Assembly: GCA_030386875.1 (NCBI GenBank)
Contig: CM059580.1
Location: forward strand, 4,536,618 to 4,600,617
Origin: Morinoia aosen
Lineage: Eukaryota; Arthropoda; Malacostraca; Amphipoda; Talitridae
Direction: 5' to 3'
Length of the DNA: 64,000 nucleotides
Shown here: positions 32,208 to 44,700 of the stretch, in pieces
How positions within the stretch are numbered: position 1 is the stretch's first letter
Layout of the letters: each line of letters opens with the position of its first letter
Program-made: the position numbers and the translations under genes
Notes under the pieces: model-generated
Database searches by the model: none
The model's input: only the letters and a program-made list of their open reading frames with translations
What the model was told of the DNA's origin: nothing

Positions 32208-32640
32208 TCAATTAAGGACTTTTTGAATTACGATAGTTTTAAAATCTAATATGTTGTAGTGCATCTCGTGTATTGGTAAAAAATATGAATCTGAAAATTG
32301 ACGTACAGTATATTTAACAATATCATTGATAAATATTAAAAATAGGAAGGGCTCAAGGACAGATCCTTGGGGAACTCCATGGCTAATAGTCTGTATATCC
32401 GAATTTTGCATCGTCAATGGCAACGTATTGCTTCCGATTGGTTAGGTATGATCTGAACCAATCATGAGCAACTCCTCGAATGCGATAACAGTGGAGTTTT
32501 GAGAGTAATATGATACTCTTTCACGCAATCGAAAGCTTTTTGAAAGTCACGAAATACAAAGACAACAAGCTTTCCTCCATATATGTTAGAATGAAGGTAT
32601 TGGTAATGATTTAATATAGCCTGTGTTGTTGATTTTTAGG
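32208..32640 (-). pseudogene. LINE-b reverse transcriptase fragment (downstream piece)
   Basis: The minus strand gives SHGVPQGSVLEPFLFLIFIND, the RT motif also seen in the LINE-b copies. Homology ends abruptly at about 32640. The upstream LINE piece resumes at 34565, so about 1.9 kb is inserted between, with a small piece (about 130 bp) of the element lost. Confidence 0.72.
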
Positions 32641-33215
32641 TAAATATTAAGAAGAGGACCATAATCGATTTTCCACTTCTCAGTGCCTAAACTTAGTTAA
32701 TTAGATGTAAATAAACAATTGTTCTTCGATGCACTTTCCGCGGGAAATGAGTATTTAACGTGTTATAGCGGTAAATTTCTTACCGCAACTCCAGTGTTTG
32801 AAGCGGAAAGTAATTTATCGAGCGCGTCGGACGGGCAGACTACAATGGACTCTCCCTTCTGACGCGCTCGAATGATCGAGCGCATTCCCGCCTTCGAAGA
32901 CGAAAATTAACAAACCGCTATAATTCGTTATTTTTGGGAGATAACCTTTATTGTGTTATTAATTAAAAGATCCTAGAAGTGGACTCAGGCTCCGCAGGTT
33001 CCGCGGGGTTGGCTAATAATAAACTACAAAGTACCCAAACGTACTCATAACAGTTCAATCACGCAACAATTAAACCTACCGCTCTAACTCGTAAAATACT
33101 CATTTGCCGCAAAAAGTGTATAGAAGAAAAAGTGTTTATTTCTATCTAATTAACTATGTTTAGGCAGCGAAAAGTGGAAAATCGATTATGTCCTCTCCTT
33201 AACATTTACCGATTC
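32641..33215. mobile_element. Fold-back element 1 in the palindrome spacer
   Basis: Left end 'aagaagaggaccataatcga', then 'ttttccacttctcagtgcct' is inverted at 33130-33206. Pairing continues for about 150 bp per side (aaatgagtatttaacg against its complement near 33095). Its inner part 32932-33120 is also a direct copy of the right arm of fold-back 2, so the two are related. Confidence 0.7.
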
Positions 33216-33224
33216 TCAAGAACA

Positions 33225-34050
33225 AAAATTAAATTGTTCATTATAAAGAAATGATTTGGTCAATATGCAGTTCAAGCCATTCACGGAAATAAATAATTCC
33301 GTTCCAAAGAATCACTAAAGGAACACATTTAAAAACGTTTCACATGAATGACATTCTGCTCGCTGATGCGTTATTTTCGAGTTATTCAACTTTGAAATTT
33401 TCGTGTTCCATAGCAGTTCCAGTCAGTTGCGCGCTTGAGCTGTTGGAGTACGTTTGGGTACTTTGTAATTTATTAATACCCGACCCCGTGGAGCCTGCGG
33501 AGCCTAAACCCACTAGTATCTTTCAGTTAACTACACAATGAAGGTTATCACCCAAAAATATTAGCGGACTGGGGTAGTGAATACTGAAGTCGATATGCAG
33601 TTGACATCAGTTTCAATATGGCAGCCATCGTAGAAGTGTCTGCGGCGGGTGTTCAAAACCGTAGGAGTGAATACACTAGATTTAAGTATCCACTACCTCA
33701 GTCTAGCTAATATTTTTTCGGTGATAACCTTTATTGTGTTTTTTACTAAAAGATCCTAAAATTGGCTTCAGGCTCCGCGGGGTAGGCTAATAATAAATTT
33801 AAAAGTACCCAAACATTCTAACAGCTCAAGCGCGTAACGCAACTGCTATGGATCACGAAAATTCAAAACTTGAATAGCTCGAAAATAACGCATCAGCGAG
33901 CAGAATGTCATTCATGAAGAACGTTTTTAAATGTGTCCCTTAAGTGATTCTTTGGAACGGAATATTTAATTTCCGTGAATGGCTTAAACTGCATATTGAC
34001 TAATGATTTTAGTTCATTATAAGAATCCACTTTTTATACACAATTCTCTC
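33225..34050. mobile_element. Fold-back element 2 with about 360-bp inverted arms
   Basis: Left arm 33225-33590 and right arm 33690-34050 are inverted copies (tcaatatgcagttcaagcca; cattctgctcgctgatgcgt; gtacgtttgggtactttgta; ggttatcacc). About 100 bp separates them. No transposase frame. The size and structure resemble Foldback/Galileo-type or MITE elements. Confidence 0.75.
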
Positions 34051-34089
34051 GAATACTTTTGTGGTCTTTAACCGGAAAATGAAGTCACG

Positions 34090-34560
34090 AATGAGATGGT
34101 AGCACGCCTACCAGCACTCGGGCTTACCTTCCTAGTGTCCTCTGAGCTGGAGACCCGTGCCAGAGGTACGACGCTCTCCTCACTGTACGACCGTTCAGAG
34201 ATACGGCCGTCACCTCTCCTCTCGGGAGCAAGCAAAACACTCCTCAAGTTGCCGGGCACTCTTACGGTGGACAACTCCAGTTGCTCGGTAACTAATCTAT
34301 GCTGCTTTCCCACTGCACAACTCTGATTTCTACGCAAACTAGACAAATCTATCACAGCCTCAAAGTAACACACAAAGGCGCAACTCGAATGCCAAGAACG
34401 TAAGCTACATTTTCATTGTACGGCTATCGTACGCACATTAGCACACTAGCCTCCCGGCTCGCAGCCGTCCGGCAGCGGCGGTAAGATGACTGTCTCGCTC
34501 AGCCGGTGCGCACACCTCTGCAGCGCCCTTTGGCGGCGGCAGAAGCCACAACTTTGTAAA
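34090..34560 (-). other. Exon-like GC-rich block, possible promoter plus first exon of a captured gene
   Basis: On the minus strand a GC-rich stretch (34440-34560) is followed by an open frame of about 100 codons (34373-34068). That frame includes the potential donor GAGGACACTAGGAAG|GTAAGC near 34125-34130. The peptide has no domain I recognise. GC content contrasts with the AT-rich surroundings. Lack of an arm partner shows it came with the spacer. It may equally be the inside of an unknown transposon. Confidence 0.35.
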
Positions 34561-34564
34561 TAAC

Positions 34565-34935
34565 TGGAAGCACAAAGATAAGTCTATAATTGTTCAGGCA
34601 GGATTTTTCCCCATTTTCAAAAATTTGGGTTACTGTAGCAACTTTGAGGGAGTCTGGGAAGGTGCTTAAGAAGAGAGACTGGTTGATAACATTGGATATG
34701 AGCGGGGCTACAATATTAGCAATAACTCTAAGTACTTTAGTCGAAAACGTTTGTAGTCCACTCGATTTATTTTTCCGGTTGTTTATGCACGCAATTACAT
34801 CGAAAGAGTTGGTAGGCGTAAAGAAAAAAGTTGTGCCTCACGAATATGATCCATGTACTCCAAGTGATCAGTAGGTTCACCTGGAATACTATTAGCTATA
34901 TTTTTCTTGACGTTTACGAAGAGTGTAAAATCGGA
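34565..34935 (-). pseudogene. LINE-b fragment (upstream piece)
   Basis: Matches 27810-28140 in the same orientation (gggttactgtagcaactttg; cgcaattacatcgaaagagt). It is the other side of the LINE interrupted by the fold-back cluster. Confidence 0.7.
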
Positions 34936-35024
34936 TTTTTTACTTTACTATCGTCTTTTAATCGTCGCACTTTGTAAAATGGTTCACGTATGATATTATC
35001 TGGGTTATTTATTTGGGTGGTTTC

Positions 35025-35150
35025 CGAAACAAAGTTTTTTATAGCACTTGTCATCCATGTGAAATGGTGAAAGTATTTTAGAGCACTTGTCATCCATCTG
35101 AAACGGTGAAAGTGTTTTACAGCACTTGCCATCTATATGAAACTGTGAAA
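35025..35150. repeat. 39-40-bp tandem repeat, three units
   Basis: Three units of 'gcacttgtcatccatgtgaa' plus 'atggtgaaagtattttaga' type lie just inside the right edge of the spacer, next to the arm junction. Confidence 0.85.
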
Positions 35151-35759
35151 ATTCAAAACCGGCCAATTCTCGGAAGAAATTGTTTGGAATTGTTATTTTT
35201 ATGAACTGACGTACTGGATTTCACATCATTTCAATTTCTGTCCACAATATTTCTCTTTATTTTCAATAGAATTGCATTTTTGTCTTTCCAAGGCACCAAC
35301 GCCAAACTTGTAACTATGGTTTTAAACTTACTAAATTGTTTTTTTTTATCGATAGCTCGTATCGAATTTGCTTCTCAGGCTTAATTTTTATGTCACCACC
35401 TATGTTGGTAAACCAGAAAATAATTTAGATATTCAACTTTTTTTGGTAAACTACGTCACTGTCACTTCGGTTTAAATTCAATTAGTCTTATGCTACATCT
35501 CATGTGTTATACACGTATAACACTTGGTATGACCGCCTTTTGTAATTACATTATAAGCAATTTATCATCCCTAATGCTCTCGCTCATGGACTGAGTGCGC
35601 GCACTCCTGATGACATCGCACTGGATTGTAGGTTAATAATATCTGTGTGTTTTGGTTTCTTTTAGTTTTCAGTTTAGTTTTAAGTAGAAATGTCTTTATT
35701 CTTATATTGACACTGTATTTCTCTTGTTTTCACGTTACATATTACTTACAGTTTTTTAT

Positions 35760-38330
35760 TTTATTGGTAGACCCTGTTAATATATTTGATAATGTTGATT
35801 CAAATCTCAATCGTTTGAATAGACTGTATCCAAACCTAAAAGAAACTAAAACTCGCCAATATATCAGTATTAAACCTGCAATAATTTTTTGCTATTATGT
35901 TGGAACTGTAGGGCCAGTTATCCATAAATAGAAGAAATATTTGGTACTATCACTATGCAGAACTGTAACTTCGAGGTTCTTAACTTTGCCGAATGTTGGC
36001 TAAATGACTCAACTAAAGACATGATTCAAATGCAAAACTATAATAGCCATCATTCACTTCGTAGTAAAAAACGTGGCGGAGATGTAAGTAGGTACATAAC
36101 TAAACACATACCTTCAAGGATCATTGTAAGTGCAACTATGAATCGTGAACATATTGAAACTAGATTTATAGAACTATTGAAAAATTGTAAACGGATTATA
36201 CTTGGAACTGTGTATAGGCCTCCAACCAAGGCCTCGGTATGTTTCCTGGACGACCTTCATAGTATTATATCTCAATTTAACAAGTTTCTTTCCAATGCCA
36301 TGATAATAATTTGGGGGAATTTCAACTACGATCTTTTAAAATATCAAATCTGTGAGCAAATCTCAAATTTCATAAATGTCTTTCTAATCTAAATCCTTCC
36401 AGTCATCACGAAACGTACACGTGATTCATCAGAATCTGCTACGCTGCTCGATAATATTATGTGGTAGACCCAACTGATTTTCTCACCGGAATAAAAACTT
36501 CTGACTTATCAGACCATTTCCCGGTGTTTCTCATCAAGAAAGATGTCTGTAGAGCCCACAAGCTGAAACTTATTTCATTTTGTAAACGAATATAACTTGG
36601 GAACAATGCGAACTGTTCTAAAAGAATTAATGCCATCATCGAAAATTTATAAATAGGATAATAATGCGATTAACATTGATGAAGCAATACTAAATTTAAA
36701 TGAAATTATAACGACAGCAAACAATCAGTGTTGTCCAATCATCACCAGCACAATTACACCGAAAATAGACAAAAGAATTACTGAAAATATCGTAATCAAT
36801 ATAAAGAAACGTCGAGCGCACCTAGTCTCCCTCTAAGAAGGACGAATATCTAAAAAAATGTATAACAGATTCAGGAATCATGGGACAAATCAATTACGAA
36901 TATCGAAAAAACTACTTTAAGCGCAAATTTACTGAATACAAAACTAATATTGAAATACTTGCAGCCTGCTTAAATCATACTATAATCTGAAAAATAATGC
37001 TACGAAAACAATCGAGTCCGTCGTTCATGAAAATGTGAAATATCATCAGAACAAATATATTGCAGCAGTGTTTATCAACTTTTTTGTAAACATAGGCAAA
37101 AAATATAGCTGATGGTGTTTCTTGTGAACCTTTAGAACACTTGAAATACAAAAACCATGTCCGTGAACCCAAAGCTTTATTTTTCGGGCCAACTAACTCT
37201 TCCGATGTAATTGTGTGTGCATGAACAGCCAGAAAAAAGTGAATAAACAACGTTCTTAGCTGAAGTTCCTAAGGCTATAACTAATAAAATAACACAATAC
37301 ATATCTAATATTATTAATCAATTCTTCCCAAATCATTCAAAACTGCCACAGTGACCTCTGTTTTTAAAATGGTGAAAAAAATTGTATTAATAATCATAAA
37401 CCTATCTCTGAACTACCAATTATAAGAAAAATATTCGAGACCATTGTGAACAAAAAGAGTGTATTTTTATTTTGAACAAAAATCTTTTCTCTACGATAAC
37501 CAAGGCAGTACTCGTTCTAAAAAATCGACAACACAGGCTGTATTAAATAATTTACAATACCTATACTCATATATAAATGACCGCAAGCTTGTTTTCCCCG
37601 TGTTCCTCGACATCCAAAAAGTATTTAATTGCATTTGAAATAAAATTTTACCATCGAAACTACACTGTTATGGCATCGGAGGAGTTGCACATGATTGGCT
37701 CAAATCATACTTAACAAATTGAAAGCAATATGTTGGCATTGACGAAATCGGAACTACTGACAATCAGCCATGCAGAAGAAAAAGGGTCGATTCTTGGGCC
37801 TCTTCTGTTTTTGATCTTTATCAACGATGTAGTTAAATCTACTTCATTTTTTAACTTCATATTTTTTGACGACGGCAGAAGCTCTCTGCAGCTATTCCAA
37901 ATGAAAATCAAATTGTAATTGCGAGGATGTGTAAATAATTAGCTGCAAAATGCTTCAATGTGGCTCAAAGATAATAAAATATGCCTCAATATCGAGCAGA
38001 CAAAATACATTATATACTGAGACAAGAGGAATACGCCTCTTTCACGCATAGAAAATTGGTGATCCATGGTGAAATTGAAGAAACCAACTCCTGCAAGTTC
38101 CTAGGCATTATATTAGATAAACATCTGACATAGAAGGAGCATATTGCACTTATCAGAACTAAATTATCTAAATCCATTGGAATCCTTTATAAAGTAAAAA
38201 ATGCATTGCCTGAAGAAGCTTTGAAAATACTTTATCGATACTTTATCGATCAACCAATACGAAAATGCAAGTAAATCAGTCATACTGAAAACCTTCTTCT
38301 AACACGGGATATGTACTTTTCTTCTAATGT
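35760..38330 (+). pseudogene. Degenerate non-LTR retrotransposon (LINE-b), arm B
   Basis: An endonuclease-like frame survives at 35955-36392 (FAECWLNDS, VYRPPTK, WGNFNYDLL), followed by TSDLSDHFPVFLI near 36500. The RT region at 37400-37880 shows STTQAVLNNLQYLYSYIND, FPVFLDIQK and a GSILGPLLFLIFINDV block, with stops and frame changes between. The order EN then RT and the motif style fit a Jockey/CR1-like LINE. It is dead in both arms. Confidence 0.78.
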
Positions 38331-38589
38331 GTACTAATTATCACAAATCATTTCTTGAAACATGATCACATCTAGAGATTGATTAGCTCGATGACGCGTC
38401 GTATTAAATCGAGTCACTATAAGGATTTCGCAATAGAGAATCTTGTGAATTAAAGTAGCGCACGTGTTAGTATATTTTGATCGCACATGATTTTCATAAA
38501 TGTTGTAGTACTAGACTTCATTTTTGTAGGAAGCTCCGTGGTTCATTAAAGCAGTGCGAGTGTATCGTCATCTAGAGACGTGTACCCGC

Positions 38590-38737
38590 TCAGGCCTCAG
38601 CGCCAGGACGAGGGGCAGAGTTAGGAGCGGACGTCACGAGGCGGTCCTTCACGTCCTGCAGGAGGTGCAATATTTGCTCCGTCGGCTCCTGCTCGTGTTC
38701 TTCATGCAAGGCAGCAATGTTGTTCAGGCGGGGAATC
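38590..38737 (-). CDS. TRPA copy B, terminal coding exon 6
   Basis: Acceptor TTGCTCGGCAG just above 38737; stop TGA at 38592-38590. Encodes the same tail as copy A with one Arg-to-Lys and one Thr-to-Ala change. About 97 percent identical at DNA level to 26497-26644. Confidence 0.82.
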
Positions 38738-41700
38738 CTGCCGAGCAAAGTAAAAGTTCTTCAGCAACACATCATTTGCGTCAGCTTCGCATTCCAATGT
38801 TATGACATGTAACCATTCCGACTACAATATTGCACAGATGTTGTCTGTCATGTGCAAAAATTAAAACTTTGAATAATGAATACAGTATTCGTTCATAGTT
38901 AGCAAGTGACTTCATACACATGTTACAAATTTCTAAATAATAATTGGTCCATCTGAAATGTGGGTCTATTTCGCCAGTGTAAACAGGTTGGAATCTGTTT
39001 AGGTTAGCAGATCAAAACAGGTTAGCATCAGAAGCAGATCAAAACTCAAACAGAAGTTGGAAATTAAGCTTAAATTTAGATGGGATGTGACAGCTTCATC
39101 TGGCAGCGAAATCTGGTTTCGAAACTGGGAAGACCCAAACAAGAGAAAAAGGATATAATACTTTACCTCAACACAATAGATACTATTAGTGTCTACATCG
39201 AACTACACGTACACGAATACGGTCAATAAGTGAATGTCGCACACCTGAAACACGGGGTCGAGAAATAAAAGGCTACAAAGGTACTGAAAATATTGAGAGT
39301 ATAAGAAAAATTAATGCAGAGCATGAAGTTTGGATAATTAGAGTAAACTAATCATACTCAACTCACGGTGTTCCTCACGCCATTGTTCACAGCATAATAA
39401 ATTCATTCAAGTTGAAGATGCTTCGAGGATGTTGCAAATAACTAACTTGTGTTAGGTTAATGGCTTATAGGATACAATGGATACATATTTATCATCTAAA
39501 AAGGTTTTCATAGTAAGATAAGTCGCCAATGTAATCGAATCCGCGAACATAACTTGAAGTCGTGTTCTGATCACATGTTCTCGTGCAATGAGTTCTGATT
39601 TTTTACGCCTGTGACGGATTTGAACAGATACATGACAGTGTACATCCAACCAATGGTGTACTTTCTCCCATTGGAGTCATGGGCCCAGATACATCTCCGC
39701 TACAATACCATGGCAGAGTGGCCCAAGTTGAGTGAGATCCTACCCTTAAGCTGTGCCTAATGAAGTTCACCGCGTGGACTGTCTTGGGGACCGGCGCTTC
39801 ATGTGAAATGAACTCAAAATCGAAATGGAAGCTGATGATCGTCTAGCTTTAGTCAGTGCACTGAAGGGAGAACTTTGACCACATGTAAAATTAGTGTGAA
39901 AAATGAGTCGAATAAATACGATCGTATTACACAAACGGCTTCGTAGTTACGTTAGTAATAGCTCCACGAGTTTACCTAGTATTTCGTTGAACTAGTAACT
40001 TAAAGATTTATGTATTATGGTAAATATCTCTACCGCGTATCTAGTAGGTAAATTATTAAAAACTTGCAGTCTTTGGAATTGTTAGAACAGATATTTCATC
40101 AACGAGATACTCGGATATTCCGAACACCGAGAGAATTAAATTAAATAGAAAATATGACAAATTAAACAAAAAAATTTCAACAGCATCGTTATCGAAAACA
40201 TATCACGAGCCACTAATTATATGAAAATTATGAGCTACTATAACGAAACTTGTGAGACATAAAACCACTATTCGTTCACTCTGGTGACTGAGAAGAGACA
40301 GTTGAATGATTACGATGGGAAGGGCGGGTTGACTGCGACTTAGTGGGCCTGTTTGAGCCGATAATTTAGTCCTTGATTCGCCTCCCAGCAACCAGCCAGG
40401 TGTGTCTTATTTTGTTTTTCCTTGGCCAGCCGCAAAGTTATATACGTAGTCGCTGTTCAGGCTGCTGAGTATAAACATCTCTTATTTCATCTAATTTTTA
40501 CGTTGTCAGGCTAGGTACTAAAATTTGTGCACTTCCATACTCGTTTAATTCTTTTTCCCTCTTGGGCGAAGATCTGGGAAAATTTCGCACCGTAAATGAA
40601 CAGGCAAAAAAAGTACGTACAAATGAGAGAGCCATAATGCGTATTTCCTTCATATTTATTGAGCGTGAATCTAATTTTTCCCCATAATTTTTTTTTATTA
40701 TTCTCTCTTAAAGTTTTCCCTCCAGAGAACAGAATTTTTGAGATTTGTAGCCAGTCGTTCACCTACAGAGCAGATAAGTGTTTGAGCCAGCTCAGATGCT
40801 CCAATGACATGCGAGCTTCACGCCATAAATTCCTTGTCAGCGTGGAAGTTGTCAGCACTAATCTTTGTCCTGCATTTGTTAATTAATTCTCACCTGATGA
40901 CCTTTGCTGTGTTGTTGTCCAGGCAAACCTGATGTACGCCTTTAGGGATCTGATGATGCTCCATGGGCTTCGCATGTGTGAGCATTTTGAGCTTTTTTTT
41001 GGGCAACTTTTTGATATTGACGAGCATCCTCCGATCTTCGTTGTAAAGCAGTTGTAGATAAGGTAGAAAATACCGCAAAAAGGGCACCTGTGGGGACACA
41101 TCAATGTCTTCACTAGTTAGGTTCATCCGATTTCGTGTTGTTGTGATCTTATCACAACGTAAGGATCTTTCAGAACGAGGGACGCCTCTATATGTTCGGG
41201 ATGATCCAAACCAGCCAAGGAGAGGCGCCGTGTGCTTCGGAGACGGTTATCAGACTTCGCGAATCGTTCTAAGTAGTTATTCTTCCTTCCTCTTTATATC
41301 TCCTCTACGTCGACTCCGAGATCGCGTAAGAAGCAAAGGCGTCAACGGACTGAAGGAGCTGCCGAACACCAACACAAGAGAGGTTCTTCACTGTTATTTC
41401 TGTCATTATTCAATAGCCCAGGTTAACTAGATCATTTGTGCGGTTAGCGAGAATTAGTGTTTCCCTTTGCTTATATAATTCGATACGCTAGAGTCGTACA
41501 TAATCGCTTGATTGAGGAATAATCTATATTGAGATTACAATGTGAGCTCCCGCTCTGAGAAGGTAGCGTGACGCAGAACGACCGAGGGGGTAAGCACTCC
41601 GCGCAGAGGAGAACAGTGAGTATGCCCGAGACTATCTTGAAGGACAGAGCTCATTGTAACGTCCTGAACGCCTGCCCTCGGGCTGGGCGCCGTTTCTCCT

Positions 41701-44700
41701 TTGAAATGTGTGCCACTAGTGATTCCTCATACCTGTTAAATTAACGTAATTAATAGATGTCTCGGCGTACACACGATATAGCCATCTTCCGGAATCTGTA
41801 ACTAAGATAAGTCCACCAGGTCATAAGCCCTTTAGGTAACATCCTCATTGCCTCCCTTCTGGGCGTAGGATTATCGTTATTAGGCCTTAAGTATTCACTT
41901 GTATCGTCTTTTCTGCCTACGGCACGAATTATGTTTGCCTTCAGCATATATTATGTTTTTGCCTTCAGCATATATTATGTATTTGCCTTCAGCTTATGTA
42001 ATCGTTTTGCCTTCAGCACATTATGTCTTTGCCATCAGCGTATATTAAAATATTGAATTGAATGTAACTTAGTGCGTTAGATCTGCTTTTCCTTTAGAAT
42101 ATCAATTCCTGTATTGAGATTAGGGAATAAATGTCGATATACCATCGCGTTTAATTTCCTGCTGGTTAGGAAGGTGAATTATCATTATCTGTGGAGAGAA
42201 AATATTCTATGCTACCAATTTATACTTATTCCACGCTACCAATTTATACTATTCATTGCCGTTCATTCTTTAATTGAATTTGTGGACCTTGAAAAGTCCC
42301 AGTTTATCTACGTTAACCTAAAATAAAAGAAAGTGATTAATGAATCACGACCGTCAAAAGAGAGCCATTTATGCGAGAATAAAAGAAAAATGACATCAAG
42401 AAAAGGCATCATAACAATTGGTGGCAGCGGTGGGATTTGACTCCTATTCTTTATAATAAGAGTTAAATTTCCCTTGCTCACTCCCTCCGAAATAAAAATA
42501 AAGCTCGTGCCTGCAAAACAAAATAAATTAAATAAACCTCCAACAGATCTTGATAATTTCATCTCTACGTTAGGATGTTTATGTAATCTATCTAATATTT
42601 CATGTATGTATGCTAAAATTCTAATTCATTTCTGTGAACCAATTATTGCTATGTGTTTATTTTGCTTTCTATTTCATTTCTGTGAGATCATTTACAATGC
42701 ATTTTATAATCTACCATTTACATGTGAACTTTATTCTAATGACTAATTAAAATTTATTTCATGTATCGATCCATTTAATTAACATAAATTTAATATCGTG
42801 CACCATTCAATTTATCATACTACGAATTAACTGTGCTTCTATAATCTATATAAAATTTATAAATGATACCATATAAATTTAAATTTCCCTCAACTTATGC
42901 CATTCAAATATAAATTCAGAATCTCCAAATCCCATATTATACATATGGAATTGATTAATAAATTTGAAAACTTTCCTTTAAATTCGATTTCGTGAATGAA
43001 AGCATTCAATAAATTATCCACTTAAGATTCTATCCTATGTATACGCTAAAGAAGATTCATTTAGAGTAAAATTCAATCTATCGGAATGATGTTTTCGCGT
43101 AACTACGAATGTAACTTTGCACATTCTCATTTCATATAATTATCGTAGATATTATGATGCTAAATCTATGGCAACCTTTTCATTCAGACGTCCATGTGTA
43201 AATCACAATTTCAATGCGTTATTTTAACATGTATTTTAACCATATAATCATCTTGAATGTTGCGTGATTGTCTGTGTTGAGATGTGGGAGAATGTACGAG
43301 ACCAGCTAGCAGTGTGGTACTCTAGTCTGAGTCTGTGCGCAGAACGCCTGTTGTTTAGAAACAACCCTGTACGACGCCCCCCTTTTCTCCGGCAGTCAGC
43401 CTCCGACTGGCTCCCCCTCTCCCTCTCTTCCATCTCAATCTCCATCTCCCTCTTTTCTGTTCCAACTGTAACGATCGCTTCACGAATTCTATCTCGATCA
43501 ACAGCACCTTGAAAACTTATATGATAAACTTGAATTTAGTAGAGGTAAATGTTTAATGCGAAGATAACATTGTAAACATGATGCGTGCTAATTAGTGCGA
43601 AGATAACATTGTAAACATGATGCGTGGTAACGTAAATAATCATAGTTGATTTAAGATTTTGAATTTACATGTGCAAATTTTATTTTCTCGAACACGATTT
43701 AAATAATTGAATCACTTATGTTCATCAAAATTATCTCTCAACGAGGAGAACGTTATGAGAATTTAAAATATCTCAACAGTATAATACTGGAATTTAGGAT
43801 GAAATAAATTTGTGATCTTTATTGATGTACGCTTCACGTTCAATTTAAATTTACTGGAACATTTTGTTAATGACTTACTCAACGTGAATGCACCATTTAA
43901 AATTTTGCTTCGCATCGTATAAGATTATGATACCACTTCGAAACGGGAACGTAGTTTAAGCTCGATGTGTTTTGAGACAAATCCCCAAACATCGCTTAGC
44001 TTGAGGCTGCCGCTACCTCACCCCCCTCCTCTCTCCAATCCTCCGACTCTCGGCTTGCTCTCTACTTCGCTCTCGTTCGAAGGGAAGGCCTAACTGTCGC
44101 AGGAGCATACTCTACCTCGCAGGCACGATAGCAGACTCAGACACTTACCGTCTTTGATCACTACTTTACACAGCAATTCTCTTACTCTGAACGACTTGAT
44201 AATTTGGAACCTAGGATAAATTACTTAATGATTTAAATTTTAATGAGGTTTTGTAATCGTGTGATAAATAATAACGTGAGTGTGTAATAATTTCATTCAT
44301 TTAAAATTTTGAATTTACTTGTCATACGAAGAATCTTCGTTAACAGATCGCGACTCAAAGATAAATGAGTAATGCTTTATGCGCATAAATATGCTTCTCT
44401 GAAATTGGATGATAGTACGAAGGTCAACGTCAGGTGATTTTAAATGATGAATTATCGCGTCATCAGGAAAATGGAGTTTGTAACCAATTTAAAATTCGAT
44501 CATGGTGAAAACACCCTTGATATTAATCTAATCACAGAAGTACTTCGTCATTTGACATACTCAACGTGAATGTAATATTAGGGAAATTCAGTTTTCTCTC
44601 TCTACGAAATGTTTTAGAGTTTAACGTCATTAGCAAGCAGTGGAAGTATGTTTAAGCTCAATGTGTGTCCTGTTTGTAAGCCCAGAAGGGTGGTATGAGA

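Larger units (their letters stand above)
31271..35154. other. Spacer of the giant palindrome
   Basis: Arm homology stops at 'cttccgagaa' on the left (about 31265) and at its complement on the right (about 35160). Between lie a second R1 copy, a short tandem duplication, two pieces of LINE-b, fold-back elements, an exon-like GC-rich block and a 39-bp tandem repeat. Confidence 0.75.

Noticed and set aside
36457..36639. Short minus-strand frames across the LINE-b copies
   Set aside because: They are antisense shadows of decayed LINE endonuclease and RT sequence.
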